Shown here piece by piece: positions 27,585 to 35,827 of a DNA stretch of 64,000 nt. The position numbers were made by a program, and so were the translations under genes. Position 1 is the stretch's first letter. Each line of letters begins with the position of its first letter. This stretch comes from Actinoplanes nipponensis (GTDB taxonomy: Bacteria; Actinomycetota; Actinomycetes; Mycobacteriales; Micromonosporaceae). The DNA lies in NCBI RefSeq assembly GCF_016862275.1, contig NZ_BOMQ01000075.1:1-64000 (forward strand). Reading direction: 5' to 3'. The notes below the pieces were generated by a model. The model saw only the letters and a program-made list of their open reading frames with translations, searched no databases and was not told the origin of the DNA.

Positions 27585-28997
27585 CTACCAGCTCGTGAGC
27601 AACAGATGGTTGACCAGCAGGGCCGTCGCGGCTTGGACGATGAGCCAGCCGCGGCGGCTCGGCGGGGGAAGCAGCACGGCTCCCGCGGCCAGCCAGACGG
27701 AGAAGGGCAGCCAGATCCGTTCGACCTCGGCCTTGCTGAGGCCGGACAGGTCGGCGGCCAGCACGGCCACCATCGCGGCGAGCGGAAGCAGCCGCTGCGG
27801 CGTCGAGGGCCGGCCCAGAACCGCCCGCCGCAGAATCGGCGCGGCCGCCAACCCGGCCGCCGCCGTGAACGCCGCAAGGTTCGCCCACACCCAGTACCCG
27901 TACGATCGGTCGCTCGCCACGCCCTGGTAATACCGCTCCACCACGAGCTGATAGCCGTCCCACCACCAGAACCCGCTGGCGGTGAAGACAGCCACCACCG
28001 CCCCGCCGCCCAGGGCGGCGAGAAGCAGCGGACGCCACCGACGCGCCAGCACGACGACGGCCAGCACCAAGGGCGCGAGCAGGGTCAGCCCGTACGACAG
28101 GTAGAGCGCTGAGGCGAGCAGCACGCCGCCGAAGAAGGCTGACACCGGCGCACGTCGCGTCAGCCCCCGGGCCAGCGCCATCACTCCCACCGCGGCCACC
28201 CCGGCGAACAACCCATCGGCGGACGCGCCCACCCACACCGCTCCCGGAAACAGAACGGCGAAGGGCACTGCGGCTCGAGCGGCCTCCGTCGGCTCGGCGA
28301 CGGCCACACTGCCGCGCGTCCCGCGGCGCCATCCCGTCGCCAAACGGCCGTCACCCCCACCGCTCAGCAGTCGAACGGTCTCCGGCACTGCCACCGCTGC
28401 CGCCGCACCGGCCAGCACACAGGTCAGCGCCGCCCATCCACCGCCGGCGAGGCCGATCCGATCGAGGCCGACGAAGACCAGAAGCGCTCCCGGTGGATGC
28501 CCGGAGACGTGGGTGGTCCAGGAATCCGGCTGGAAGTCGAGAATCCGAGCCGCGAAGCCGCGCAACATCGCCGGCACATCGGTGACACCGGGCACCTCGT
28601 GGAGATACTCCGGCTTGGTGGTGAGGCGCCCGGCGATCCCTCGTTGCCAGCCGTCCACGAGCGCCAGGCTCAGCGTCCAAGCGACCGCGGCCGCGTACGC
28701 CGCGACGAGCAGAGACCGCCAGGCCAACCGTGCCGCAAGCTTCGGCCCCTGCCACACGACCAGCACCGCGACCGCCAGTGCCAGGGGCGTCCCCGGACCG
28801 ATGTGCGGCAGCCAGTGTGCGTAGAAGGGCGGGGAACTGGCCTGCACCGGGCGCCCCGCCAGATAGAGCAGACCTCCCACCACAGCGGCGATCCCGATCA
28901 GCGCCACGGCCACCACGGCCGCGGCGATGTCCGCGCGGGAAGCGCGGGACAGGCGCGCGCGTGCGCTGGACGGCCGGCTTCGCTGCAGAATCGTCAC
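27585..28997 (-). CDS. multi-helix membrane protein, possibly GT-C-like
   Basis: 470 residues with a GTG start overlapping the epimerase stop. Ten or more hydrophobic helices are visible. An extracytoplasmic-looking loop after the third helix (TKPEYLHEVPGV, then SWTTHVSGHPPGALL) holds conserved-looking Glu and His residues. Later loops include WWWDGYQLVVERYYQG and ASDRSYGYWVWANL. This general layout recalls GT-C fold lipid-linked sugar transferases, but no specific family is recognised. It is co-translated with the epimerase and probably acts on its product at the membrane. Confidence 0.75.
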   Translation of the reverse strand: MTILQRSRPSSARARLSRASRADIAAAVVAVALIGIAAVVGGLLYLAGRPVQASSPPFYAHWLPHIGPGTPLALAVAVLVVWQGPKLAARLAWRSLLVAAYAAAVAWTLSLALVDGWQRGIAGRLTTKPEYLHEVPGVTDVPAMLRGFAARILDFQPDSWTTHVSGHPPGALLVFVGLDRIGLAGGGWAALTCVLAGAAAAVAVPETVRLLSGGGDGRLATGWRRGTRGSVAVAEPTEAARAAVPFAVLFPGAVWVGASADGLFAGVAAVGVMALARGLTRRAPVSAFFGGVLLASALYLSYGLTLLAPLVLAVVVLARRWRPLLLAALGGGAVVAVFTASGFWWWDGYQLVVERYYQGVASDRSYGYWVWANLAAFTAAAGLAAAPILRRAVLGRPSTPQRLLPLAAMVAVLAADLSGLSKAEVERIWLPFSVWLAAGAVLLPPPSRRGWLIVQAATALLVNHLLLTSW

Positions 28998-30040
28998 GCC
29001 CGCAGCTCCGCGGTGGCGAAGTCGGCCATCCCGCTCGCGAGGTCGATGGCGGCGGTGAAGCCCAGCTCCCGGCGTGCCAGCTCGGGCGATGCCACCACGT
29101 GCCGGACGTCGCCGAGCCGGAACTCCCCCGTGACCACCGGCGAGGGGCCGGCCAGCACCCCGGCCAGGGCATGCGCCATGTCAGCCACGGTCGCCGGGCG
29201 ACCGGACGCGATGTTGTAGGCCGAGAACCCCTCCCGGTCGGTAGCCTCCAGCGCCGCCACGTTGGCCCGGGCCACATCCCGCACGTGCACGAAGTCGCGG
29301 CGCTGCCCGCCGTCCTCGAACACCCGCGGTGCGCGACCCGCCTCCAGGGCCGAGCGGAAGATGGCAGCCACTCCGCTGTAGGGGGTGTCCCGAGGCATGC
29401 CCGGCCCGTAGACGTTGTGGTAGCGCAGGGCGACCACTGATCCACCACTCTGCCGCGCCCAGGCGGACGCCAGATGCTCCTGCGCCAGCTTGGTGGCCGC
29501 GTAGACACTACGCGGTTCGAGCCTGGCGTCCTCGCCCGTGGTGACCGGAACCAGCGCCGTCCGGCACACGGGACAGGGCGGATCGAACTGCCCGGCCTGG
29601 AGGTCCTCCGGAGTGCGGGCCGGCGGACGCTGAGGCCCGTGCTCCGGGCAGGCGTAGGAACCTTCCCCGTAGACGACCATGGAGCTGGCCAGCACGAGTC
29701 GGCGTACCTTCGCGTGAGCCATCCCGGCGAGCAGCACGGCGGTGGCCAGGTCGTTGCTGCCGACGTACTCCGGGAGGTCGGCGAGGTCGACGCCCATGCC
29801 GACCATGGCGGCCTGGTGCACGACGGCCTCCACCCCGCGCAGCGCGGCCGCCACCGCGTCACGGTCACGGAGATCCGCCACCTGGACGGCGGCACCGGCA
29901 ACCGTCTCCGGCAGGGGTTCCCGGTGCGCCGCCGGGTGGCCGTTGTCGAGGACGGAGACGGAATGGCCCGCCGCGAGCAGCGCGGCGGTCACGTGGCTTC
30001 CGATGAAACCGGCGCCGCCGGTCACGAGTACGTGGGTCAC
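28994..30040 (-). CDS. NAD-dependent sugar epimerase/dehydratase
   Basis: 348 residues of the extended SDR type. The N-terminal Rossmann motif is GGAGFIGSH, the catalytic pair sits in SVYAATK (YxxxK), the nearby Ser in LASSMVVYGEG, and the late RRDFVHVRDVA and YNIASGRP are family features. Unusually, between the Ser and the YxxxK it carries an insertion with ACPEHGP and PPCPVCRTALVP, whose Cys/His residues could bind zinc. The GTG at 30040 is used; an in-frame GTG at 30049 is possible. It probably makes a nucleotide sugar for the neighbouring transferases. Confidence 0.88.
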   Translation of the reverse strand: MTHVLVTGGAGFIGSHVTAALLAAGHSVSVLDNGHPAAHREPLPETVAGAAVQVADLRDRDAVAAALRGVEAVVHQAAMVGMGVDLADLPEYVGSNDLATAVLLAGMAHAKVRRLVLASSMVVYGEGSYACPEHGPQRPPARTPEDLQAGQFDPPCPVCRTALVPVTTGEDARLEPRSVYAATKLAQEHLASAWARQSGGSVVALRYHNVYGPGMPRDTPYSGVAAIFRSALEAGRAPRVFEDGGQRRDFVHVRDVARANVAALEATDREGFSAYNIASGRPATVADMAHALAGVLAGPSPVVTGEFRLGDVRHVVASPELARRELGFTAAIDLASGMADFATAELRA

Positions 30041-30172
30041 GGCGGCCACGTTAGGCCTCCCGGACCGGGTACGGAGCCGATCGCGGAGAGGCGTCAGCGG
30101 TTCGTAAGAACTGCCCCGGACGTCATTATCTCGTAAGGGTTTTCCCAGCTCCTTCCCCGCTAGCTTGCGGAC
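30041..30172. promoter_or_regulatory. divergent promoter region with TCGTAAG direct repeats
   Basis: The 132-base gap between the epimerase and GT2 genes must hold promoters for both arms of the cluster. TCGTAAG occurs at 30102-30108 and 30131-30137, 29 bases apart, the first inside a small palindrome (GTTC-GTAA-GAAC). A CGTAAG also lies upstream of the response regulator at 34052. This is compatible with a direct-repeat operator for that OmpR-type regulator, but it is only suggestive. Confidence 0.35.
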
Positions 30173-30832
30173 ATGACCGATGTGGTGCTGCCCTGCCTCA
30201 ACGAGGCCCCCGCCCTGCCGCGACTGCTCACGCGGCTGCCCGCGGGCTATCGGGCGATCGTCGCCGACAACGGGTCGACCGACGGCTCGGCCGAGGTCGC
30301 GCGGGCCCACGGCGCCGAGGTGGTGTCCGTCGCCCAGCCGGGGTACGGCGCTGCCGTACACGCCGGGATCCTGGCCGCGGACCCGGCTGACGGCGTGGTC
30401 TGCGTGCTGGACGCGGACGGCTCCTTCGATCCCGCCGACCTGCCCCGGCTGGCCGACCCCGTTCGGCGGGGCGCGGCCGAGATGGTCGTCGGCCGGCGCC
30501 GGCCGACGACCCGCCGCGCGTGGCCGGTGCACGCCCGGCTCGGCAACGCCGTGCTCTCCCATCGGCTGCGCCGCACCACCGGGCTCGACGTGCACGACAT
30601 CGGCCCGATCCGCGCCGCCCGAAGGTCCGAGCTGCTGGCTCTCGGGCTGCGGGACCGCCGCTTCGGCTATCCGCTGGAGCTGCTGATCGCGGCGGGCCGG
30701 GCCGGCTGGCGGGTCGTCGAGATCGATGTCGCCTATCACCCGCGCGCCGCCGGCACCCGATCCAAGGTCAGCGGAACGGTACGCGGCACCGCCCGCGCCA
30801 TCCGCGACATGAGCGCGGTGCTCGCCCGATGA
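30173..30832 (+). CDS. family 2 glycosyltransferase
   Basis: 219 residues. It starts directly with the GT-A nucleotide-binding strand (TDVVLPCLNEAPALP), then ADNGSTDGSAEVA, and the metal-binding DxD in CVLDADGSFDP (near residue 85). HDIGPIRAARRSELLAL and FGYPLELLIAAGRAGW match dolichyl-phosphate-mannose-synthase-like GT2 enzymes. There is no C-terminal membrane helix, so it is cytoplasmic. It overlaps the DUF2064 gene by ATGA. Donor and acceptor are unknown. Confidence 0.92.
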   Translation: MTDVVLPCLNEAPALPRLLTRLPAGYRAIVADNGSTDGSAEVARAHGAEVVSVAQPGYGAAVHAGILAADPADGVVCVLDADGSFDPADLPRLADPVRRGAAEMVVGRRRPTTRRAWPVHARLGNAVLSHRLRRTTGLDVHDIGPIRAARRSELLALGLRDRRFGYPLELLIAAGRAGWRVVEIDVAYHPRAAGTRSKVSGTVRGTARAIRDMSAVLAR

Positions 30833-31455
30833 CCCGGATCCTCGTGCTGGCCAAGACGCCCGTGCCGGGCCGGGTCAAGACCCGGCTCTGTCCGCCGTGG
30901 ACGCTCGAGCAGGCCGCGATGGTGGCGGGCGCCGCGTTGCACGACACTCTCACGACCGTGAGCGCGAGCATGGGCACGGGCGTCCTGGCGGTGGACGGTG
31001 ACCATCCCGCGCCGATGGGCTGGGAACGTGTCGCCCAGCGCGGCGACGAGCTTCCGGCACGGCTCGCTCATGCCTTCGCCGACGCCGGCGCGGGACCCGC
31101 CGTCCTGGTCGGCATGGACACACCCCAGCTGACCCGACGCCATCTCGCCGACGCCGTCGGCCGGCTCGGCGAGGCAGACGCCGTTCTCGGGCCGGCCGAG
31201 GACGGTGGCTGGTGGTCGCTCGGGCTGCGCGATCCCGCGCACGCCGCCGTGCTGCGCCGGATTCCCACCTCCCTGTCCGACACCGGCGCCCGCACCCTGC
31301 AGGCACTGCGTGATCTCGGTCTGCGGGTGAGCCTGCTGCCGGTCCTCCGTGACGTCGACACCGTCACCGATGCGCGGGCCGTGGCCGCCCTGTGCCCGGC
31401 GGGCAGCGAGTTCCGGCAAGCGGTCACCGCACTCGACGCGGGGGTGCCGGCATGA
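30829..31455 (+). CDS. DUF2064 (TIGR04282-type) protein, nucleotidyl/glycosyltransferase fold
   Basis: 208 residues. MTRILVLAKTPVPGRVKTRLCP is the N-terminal signature of the DUF2064/TIGR04282 family, followed by LVGMDTPQLTRRHL and GPAEDGGWWSLGL. Members have a GT-A-like fold related to nucleotidyltransferases, and some are annotated as arsenosugar-pathway glycosyltransferases; that role is not established here. It overlaps genes on both sides by ATGA, and usually travels with a GT2 enzyme as it does here. Confidence 0.88.
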   Translation: MTRILVLAKTPVPGRVKTRLCPPWTLEQAAMVAGAALHDTLTTVSASMGTGVLAVDGDHPAPMGWERVAQRGDELPARLAHAFADAGAGPAVLVGMDTPQLTRRHLADAVGRLGEADAVLGPAEDGGWWSLGLRDPAHAAVLRRIPTSLSDTGARTLQALRDLGLRVSLLPVLRDVDTVTDARAVAALCPAGSEFRQAVTALDAGVPA

Positions 31456-32129
31456 CCACCTCGACGATCACCAGTCCGAGGATCCTCGATGTCTACGATG
31501 CGGCACTGCGCCGCGCCGAAGCCGGCGAGGTCGCGGAGCTCGTGTTGCGCAGTCCGCACGGCACCGAGCGCATCATCGACACCGCGTCCTGGTGCCGGAT
31601 GCGCCTGCCCGGCGACTCGGGCATGCTCAACCGCTGTTCCGGCCCGACCCTCGACGTCGGTTGCGGTCCCGGCCGGCTCATCAACGCGCTGAGCCGCTGG
31701 GGCTGTCCCGCTCTCGGTGTCGACGTCAGCGCGACGGCCGTTCGCATGGCGCGGGCGCGGGGCGCCACAGCGCTACGGCGGGACGTGTTCGGCCAGCTGC
31801 CCGGACACGGCCGCTGGCGACATCTGTTGCTGGCCGACGGGAACATCGGCATCGGCGGTGACCCCGTCGCGTTGCTTCGGCGCTGCCGCGAGTTGCTCGG
31901 CTCGGACGGGCGCCTGCACGCCGAGGTCTCCGCCGCGGGCACCCGTAGTTGGGCGGGCGAGGCCAGCGTCCGCGCCGCCGGGACTGCTGACACCGCCGGT
32001 TCCGCCACGTTCCGGTGGGCGGAAGTCGCCGCGGAGGATCTGGCCGCCCTCGCCGAGCTTTCGGCGCTGCGCGTGACGGAGACCTGGAGGGAGGCGGGAC
32101 GATGGTTCGCGACCCTGACCCCGGCGTGA
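31452..32129 (+). CDS. SAM-dependent methyltransferase
   Basis: 225 residues. The SAM-binding motif I is LDVGCGPGRL near residue 63, followed by an acidic loop GVDVSATAV and a HLLLADGNIGIGGD strand. The N-terminal 60 residues include CRMRLPGDSG. It belongs to class I methyltransferases; the substrate is unknown, but its place between DUF2064 and a molybdopterin oxidoreductase is a recurring actinobacterial arrangement as I recall it. The last 28 bases overlap the next gene. Confidence 0.88.
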   Translation: MTTSTITSPRILDVYDAALRRAEAGEVAELVLRSPHGTERIIDTASWCRMRLPGDSGMLNRCSGPTLDVGCGPGRLINALSRWGCPALGVDVSATAVRMARARGATALRRDVFGQLPGHGRWRHLLLADGNIGIGGDPVALLRRCRELLGSDGRLHAEVSAAGTRSWAGEASVRAAGTADTAGSATFRWAEVAAEDLAALAELSALRVTETWREAGRWFATLTPA

Positions 32130-33370
32130 CGGAGCCGGCCAGACGGGCCCGGCTTTTCGCCGTGCGCCGCCCGGCCTTCCCGCGACTGCCCGACCTGGCA
32201 CGGCACCCGCTCCCGGAGCCACCGGGGGCACTGCGCCGCGGACCGCTGAAGGCAGACGCGTTCTCCTCGCCGCTACGGTCGACCCGGCTGACCAGCCAGC
32301 TCGGGATCGCCCTGGCCGTGGCGTTCACCGTGTGCTTCCTGACCGGGCTGATCAGCCACTTCGTTCAGCATCCGCCGTTCTGGTTCCGGTGGCCCGCCCG
32401 ACCGGCGAGCCTGTACAGGTTGACGCAGGGCCTGCACGTGGCCACGGGCCTGGCGTCGATCCCCCTGCTCGGAGCGAAGCTCTGGTCGGTCTATCCCCGG
32501 CTCTTCACGTGGCCGCCGGCGCGCACCATCGGACAGGCGATCGAACGGGCCGGCATCGCGGTGCTGGTGGCCGCGGCCCTGTTCCAGCTGGTCGGCGGCG
32601 TTCTCAACATCGCCCACTGGTACCGGCCCCTACCGTTCTTCTTCACGACCGGCCACTACTGGGTGGCATGGCTGACGGTCGGGGCGCTGCTGGTGCACAT
32701 CGGCGTCAAGCTGCCCGTCGTCCGGGAGGCGTTCGTTCGGCCGGTGCCGGACGGGTCCGGTCCCGCGCTCAGCAGGCGCGGGCTGCTCGGCACGGTCGGG
32801 GCGGCGGCGGGCCTGATCACCATCGCCACGGCGGGACAGACTGTCGCCCCGCTGGCGCCGGTGTCTGTGCTGGCCCCGCGTCGGTCCACGTTCGGTCCGC
32901 AACGCCTGCCGGTCAACAAGACCTCCGCGGGGGCCGGCGTCCGGGACCGAGCCCTCGACCCGGCGTACCGACTGGTGGTGGCGGGGCCTACCAAAGAGGT
33001 CGCCCTCTCCGCGGCCGATCTGGCGGCGCTCGACCAGCAGACGGTCGTGCTGCCGATCACTTGTGTCGAAGGCTGGAGCGCGACCGGCACGTGGACAGGG
33101 GTGCGGCTCCGCGACTTGATAGCCCTCGCCGGCGGCGATCCCGAGTCGGCGACCGCCGAAGTCGAGTCGTTGGAGCACGGCGGCCGGTATCGGACGTCGA
33201 CGGTCGCCTCTCCCCATGTGCGAGACCGATGGACCCTGATCGCACTGCGGCTCAACGGCGCGCCGCTGCACCTGGACCACGGATATCCGGCGCGGCTCAT
33301 CGCTCCGAACCGGCCCGGCGTCTTGCAGACCAAATGGGTCGCCCGAATCACCGTACGGGAGGCGTCGTGA
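32102..33370 (+). CDS. membrane-anchored molybdopterin oxidoreductase
   Basis: 422 residues. Residues 60 to about 215 carry four or five membrane helices resembling a cytochrome b-type anchor (His residues in FVQHPPFWF, LTQGLHVATGL, TGHYWVAWL and VHIGVKL could bind heme). A twin-arginine-like stretch, LSRRGLLGTVGAAAG, follows, and then a sulfite-oxidase-type domain with the Mo-ligating Cys in PITCVEGWSATGTW. ATG 32102 is preferred because GGAGGGAGG lies just upstream; a GTG at 32126 is an alternative. The oxidoreductase domain probably faces outside. Substrate unknown. Confidence 0.87.
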   Translation: MVRDPDPGVTEPARRARLFAVRRPAFPRLPDLARHPLPEPPGALRRGPLKADAFSSPLRSTRLTSQLGIALAVAFTVCFLTGLISHFVQHPPFWFRWPARPASLYRLTQGLHVATGLASIPLLGAKLWSVYPRLFTWPPARTIGQAIERAGIAVLVAAALFQLVGGVLNIAHWYRPLPFFFTTGHYWVAWLTVGALLVHIGVKLPVVREAFVRPVPDGSGPALSRRGLLGTVGAAAGLITIATAGQTVAPLAPVSVLAPRRSTFGPQRLPVNKTSAGAGVRDRALDPAYRLVVAGPTKEVALSAADLAALDQQTVVLPITCVEGWSATGTWTGVRLRDLIALAGGDPESATAEVESLEHGGRYRTSTVASPHVRDRWTLIALRLNGAPLHLDHGYPARLIAPNRPGVLQTKWVARITVREAS

Positions 33371-33789
33371 GAGGCGCGCTGATCGCGGTGGGTGTGATCG
33401 TCATGGGGTACGCGGTGCTCGGCGCGGCCACCGACCTGGATCTCAAGCCCGGCGGCGTCGTGCTGTTTCTCGCCGCGGTTCTCGTGGCGCACGACGCCGT
33501 GCTGCTACCCGTCACGATCGCCTGCGGCGCGCTCCTCGCGCGTTTCGCGCCCCGCTGGGCCCGGCCCAGCATGCAGGCGGCCGGGATCACGAGCCTCGCC
33601 GTCGGGTTCGTGGCCTTGCCGCTCGTCCTCGGCTACGGGCGATCCGGCGACAACCCGTCGGTTCTGCCCCTGGCCTACGGACGCGGCCTGGCGCTGATCC
33701 TGGCGATGACCTGGACCGCCGCCCTTGTCTCGGCGGCGCGGGCGCGCTCCCGCACCGCCGAGCGGAGGGCCGATCGTGACTCCCGCTGA
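33367..33789 (+). CDS. small four-helix membrane protein
   Basis: 140 residues from a GTG that overlaps the oxidoreductase stop, with GGGAGG just upstream. Hydrophobic helices include RGALIAVGVIVMGYAVLGA, VLFLAAVLVAHDAVLLPV, GITSLAVGFVALPLVLGY and GLALILAMTWTAALVSA; the end is Arg-rich. No family is recognised. Coupling to the oxidoreductase suggests an accessory membrane subunit. Confidence 0.75.
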   Translation: MRGALIAVGVIVMGYAVLGAATDLDLKPGGVVLFLAAVLVAHDAVLLPVTIACGALLARFAPRWARPSMQAAGITSLAVGFVALPLVLGYGRSGDNPSVLPLAYGRGLALILAMTWTAALVSAARARSRTAERRADRDSR

Positions 33790-33792
33790 CCG

Positions 33793-33882
33793 GGAACGAT
33801 CGCGCCAGGAACGATCGCGCCAGGAACGATCGCGCCAGGAACGATCGCGCCAGGAACGATCGCGCCGGCAACGACCGCGCCG
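33793..33882. repeat. 15-bp tandem repeat, six units
   Basis: Units of GGAACGATCGCGCCA start at 33793, 33808, 33823 and 33838 (exact), 33853 (one change) and 33868 (three changes), with a degenerate seventh after that. Each unit contains the palindrome CGATCG. The tract starts 4 bases after the stop of the small membrane protein and precedes the response regulator gene. It is open in several frames, but flanking codon bias is poor, so it is read as noncoding. Confidence 0.9.
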
Positions 33883-34051
33883 GGAGCGAGCTCGACGCGA
33901 CGTCGAGGTGGGCCGGCACCGCCGCCTGTCCCATCCCGTAGTTCAACCGGGTCAACGCCGTGGTCAAGGAGATCCACCCGCGGTGAGCGGCCGACCCGAG
34001 CCATCCCGCGGCCAGGCCGTAAGCAGATTGCAAGGTCTCCCGGCGGCCGGC

Positions 34052-34771
34052 ATGGGTAGCGTCGCAGCCGTGAGCCACCGCGTACTGGTCGTCGACGACG
34101 ACCCGACAGTCAGCGACGTCGTCCGCCGCTACCTCGAGCAGGATGGCTGCCAGGTGCGGCTGGTCGGCGACGGCCTCGCCGCGCTGGCCGCCGTCAACCT
34201 GGAGATGCCCGACATCGTGATCCTCGACCTCATGATGCCCGGCATCGGCGGTCTCGAGGTCTGCCGGCGGCTGCGCCGCCAGTCGCCCGAGCTGCCGGTC
34301 GTGATGCTGACCGCCCTGGGCGAGGAGTCGGACAGGGTGGTGGGGCTGGAGGTCGGCGCCGACGACTACGTCACCAAGCCGTTCTCGCCGCGTGAGCTCG
34401 TGCTGCGCGTCCGCTCGGTGCTGCGCCGGTCGGTGTCGCCCGCCGTTCCGCCCAGCTCGGCGACCATCGTCGATGGTGACCTGAGCGCCGACACCGGCCG
34501 CCGGATCGCTCGCCTCGGCGATCAGGTCCTGCCCCTGACCGGCCGGGAGTTCGAGCTGCTGGTGTTTCTGATGCGTCATCCCGCCCGGGCCTGGTCGCGG
34601 GCCGAGCTGCTCGACAAGGTCTGGGGCTGGCAGTTCGGCGACCACTCGACGGTGACGGTCCACGTCCGGCGGCTGCGGGAGAAGATCGAGGCCGACCCCG
34701 CCTCTCCGCGACGCATCCTCACCGCGTGGGGCGTGGGCTACCGCTACGAACGGGTGTCCGGCGATGTCTGA
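34052..34771 (+). CDS. OmpR-type response regulator
   Basis: 239 residues. The receiver domain shows VVDDDPTVSD, the phospho-accepting Asp in IVILDLMMPG and DDYVTKPFSPREL; the C-terminal winged helix shows LTGREFELLVFLMRHP and GDHSTVTVHVRRLREKIE. The start is uncertain: ATG 34052 or GTG 34070 both leave a full receiver domain. The frame stays open upstream through the 15-bp repeats to a GTG near 33776, but those codons have low GC at the third position. The sensor kinase overlaps its end by 8 bases. Confidence 0.92.
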   Translation: MGSVAAVSHRVLVVDDDPTVSDVVRRYLEQDGCQVRLVGDGLAALAAVNLEMPDIVILDLMMPGIGGLEVCRRLRRQSPELPVVMLTALGEESDRVVGLEVGADDYVTKPFSPRELVLRVRSVLRRSVSPAVPPSSATIVDGDLSADTGRRIARLGDQVLPLTGREFELLVFLMRHPARAWSRAELLDKVWGWQFGDHSTVTVHVRRLREKIEADPASPRRILTAWGVGYRYERVSGDV

Positions 34772-35813
34772 CCTCGTCCTGATCGGGCTCTACGCGCTTG
34801 CGGCCGGCGCCGTCGTCGGCGTGGTCGGTGAAGTGGCACTCCGGCTGCTGCGGAACCGGTCGATCATTCTCCATGTCTGCGTGCTGCTGACCATCACCGT
34901 CGCTTCCGTGGTCGCCGGGGTCGCCGCCGTCGCCCGGGCGATGTTCCTCTCCGCCCACGACCTTCAGGTCGTCCTGATCACCGTGGCCGCGTCGGCCGCG
35001 GTGAGCCTGGGAGTGGGTGCCACCTTCGGCCACCGGCTCGCCGCCGCGTCGGTGTGGGCCACCCAGGCCCGTGAGCGTGAACGTCAGCTCGAGGCGGGCC
35101 GGCGTGACCTGGTGGCCTGGGTGTCGCACGACCTGCGCACCCCGCTCGCGGGGCTGCGGGCGATGGCCGAGGCGCTGGAGGACAACATCGTCCAGGATCC
35201 CGCGACGGTGGCGGTGTACCACCGACGAATCCGCATCGAGACGGACCGGATGGCCTCGCTGGTGGACGACTTGTTCGAACTGTCCCGAATCAACGCCGGC
35301 GCGCTACGGCTCGCGCTGTCCAGCGTGCCGCTCGGCGACATCGTCTCGGACGCCATCGCGACGACCGCCCCGCTCGCCGCTCGCCGTGGCGTGCGGGTCC
35401 TGGCCCGCGAGTCCGGATGGCCGATCGTGACTGCGGGCGAGCCGGAATTGAGCCGGGTGGTGGCCAATCTGCTCGTCAACTCCGTGCGTTACACGCCGCC
35501 GGACGGCACCGTCGTGGTCGACGCCGGGGCGGAGCGGGGCGAGGTCTGGCTGGCCGTGTCCGACACCTGCGGCGGCATACCGGAGGACGACCTGCCCAGG
35601 GTCTTCGACGTGGCCTTCCGCGGCGAACGCTCCCGCACGCCGGCGCCGCAGGACGACGGTCCGAGCAGCTCGGCAGCCGGTGGAGGGCTCGGTCTCGCCA
35701 TCGTTCGAGGACTCGTCGAGGCGCACGGCGGACATGTCGGTGTCCGCAACACCGGCAACGGCTGCCGATTCGAGGTGCGCATTCCGGCGAGTAGCCTGGG
35801 CAACCGAACCTAG
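34764..35813 (+). CDS. sensor histidine kinase
   Basis: 349 residues. Three N-terminal membrane helices (LIGLYALAAGAVVGVVGEVAL, ILHVCVLLTITVASVVAGV, LVVLITVAASAAVSLGV-like) lead to the HisKA motif WVSHDLRTPLAG (His near residue 125). The ATPase domain has NLLVNSVRYTPPDGT, DTCGGIPEDDLPRVFD and GGGLGLAIVRGLVEAHGG. It is the partner of the OmpR-type regulator just upstream. There is little extracytoplasmic sequence, so it may sense a membrane signal. Its position beside the oxidoreductase cluster suggests that cluster as a target, by context only. Confidence 0.94.
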   Translation: MSDLVLIGLYALAAGAVVGVVGEVALRLLRNRSIILHVCVLLTITVASVVAGVAAVARAMFLSAHDLQVVLITVAASAAVSLGVGATFGHRLAAASVWATQARERERQLEAGRRDLVAWVSHDLRTPLAGLRAMAEALEDNIVQDPATVAVYHRRIRIETDRMASLVDDLFELSRINAGALRLALSSVPLGDIVSDAIATTAPLAARRGVRVLARESGWPIVTAGEPELSRVVANLLVNSVRYTPPDGTVVVDAGAERGEVWLAVSDTCGGIPEDDLPRVFDVAFRGERSRTPAPQDDGPSSSAAGGGLGLAIVRGLVEAHGGHVGVRNTGNGCRFEVRIPASSLGNRT

Positions 35814-35827
35814 ACCGGGGGGAACAG

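Noticed and set aside
33776..34051. N-terminal extension of the response regulator reading RSRQE repeats
   Set aside because: The codons have low GC at the third position and the receiver domain is complete without it, so the repeats are treated as noncoding.
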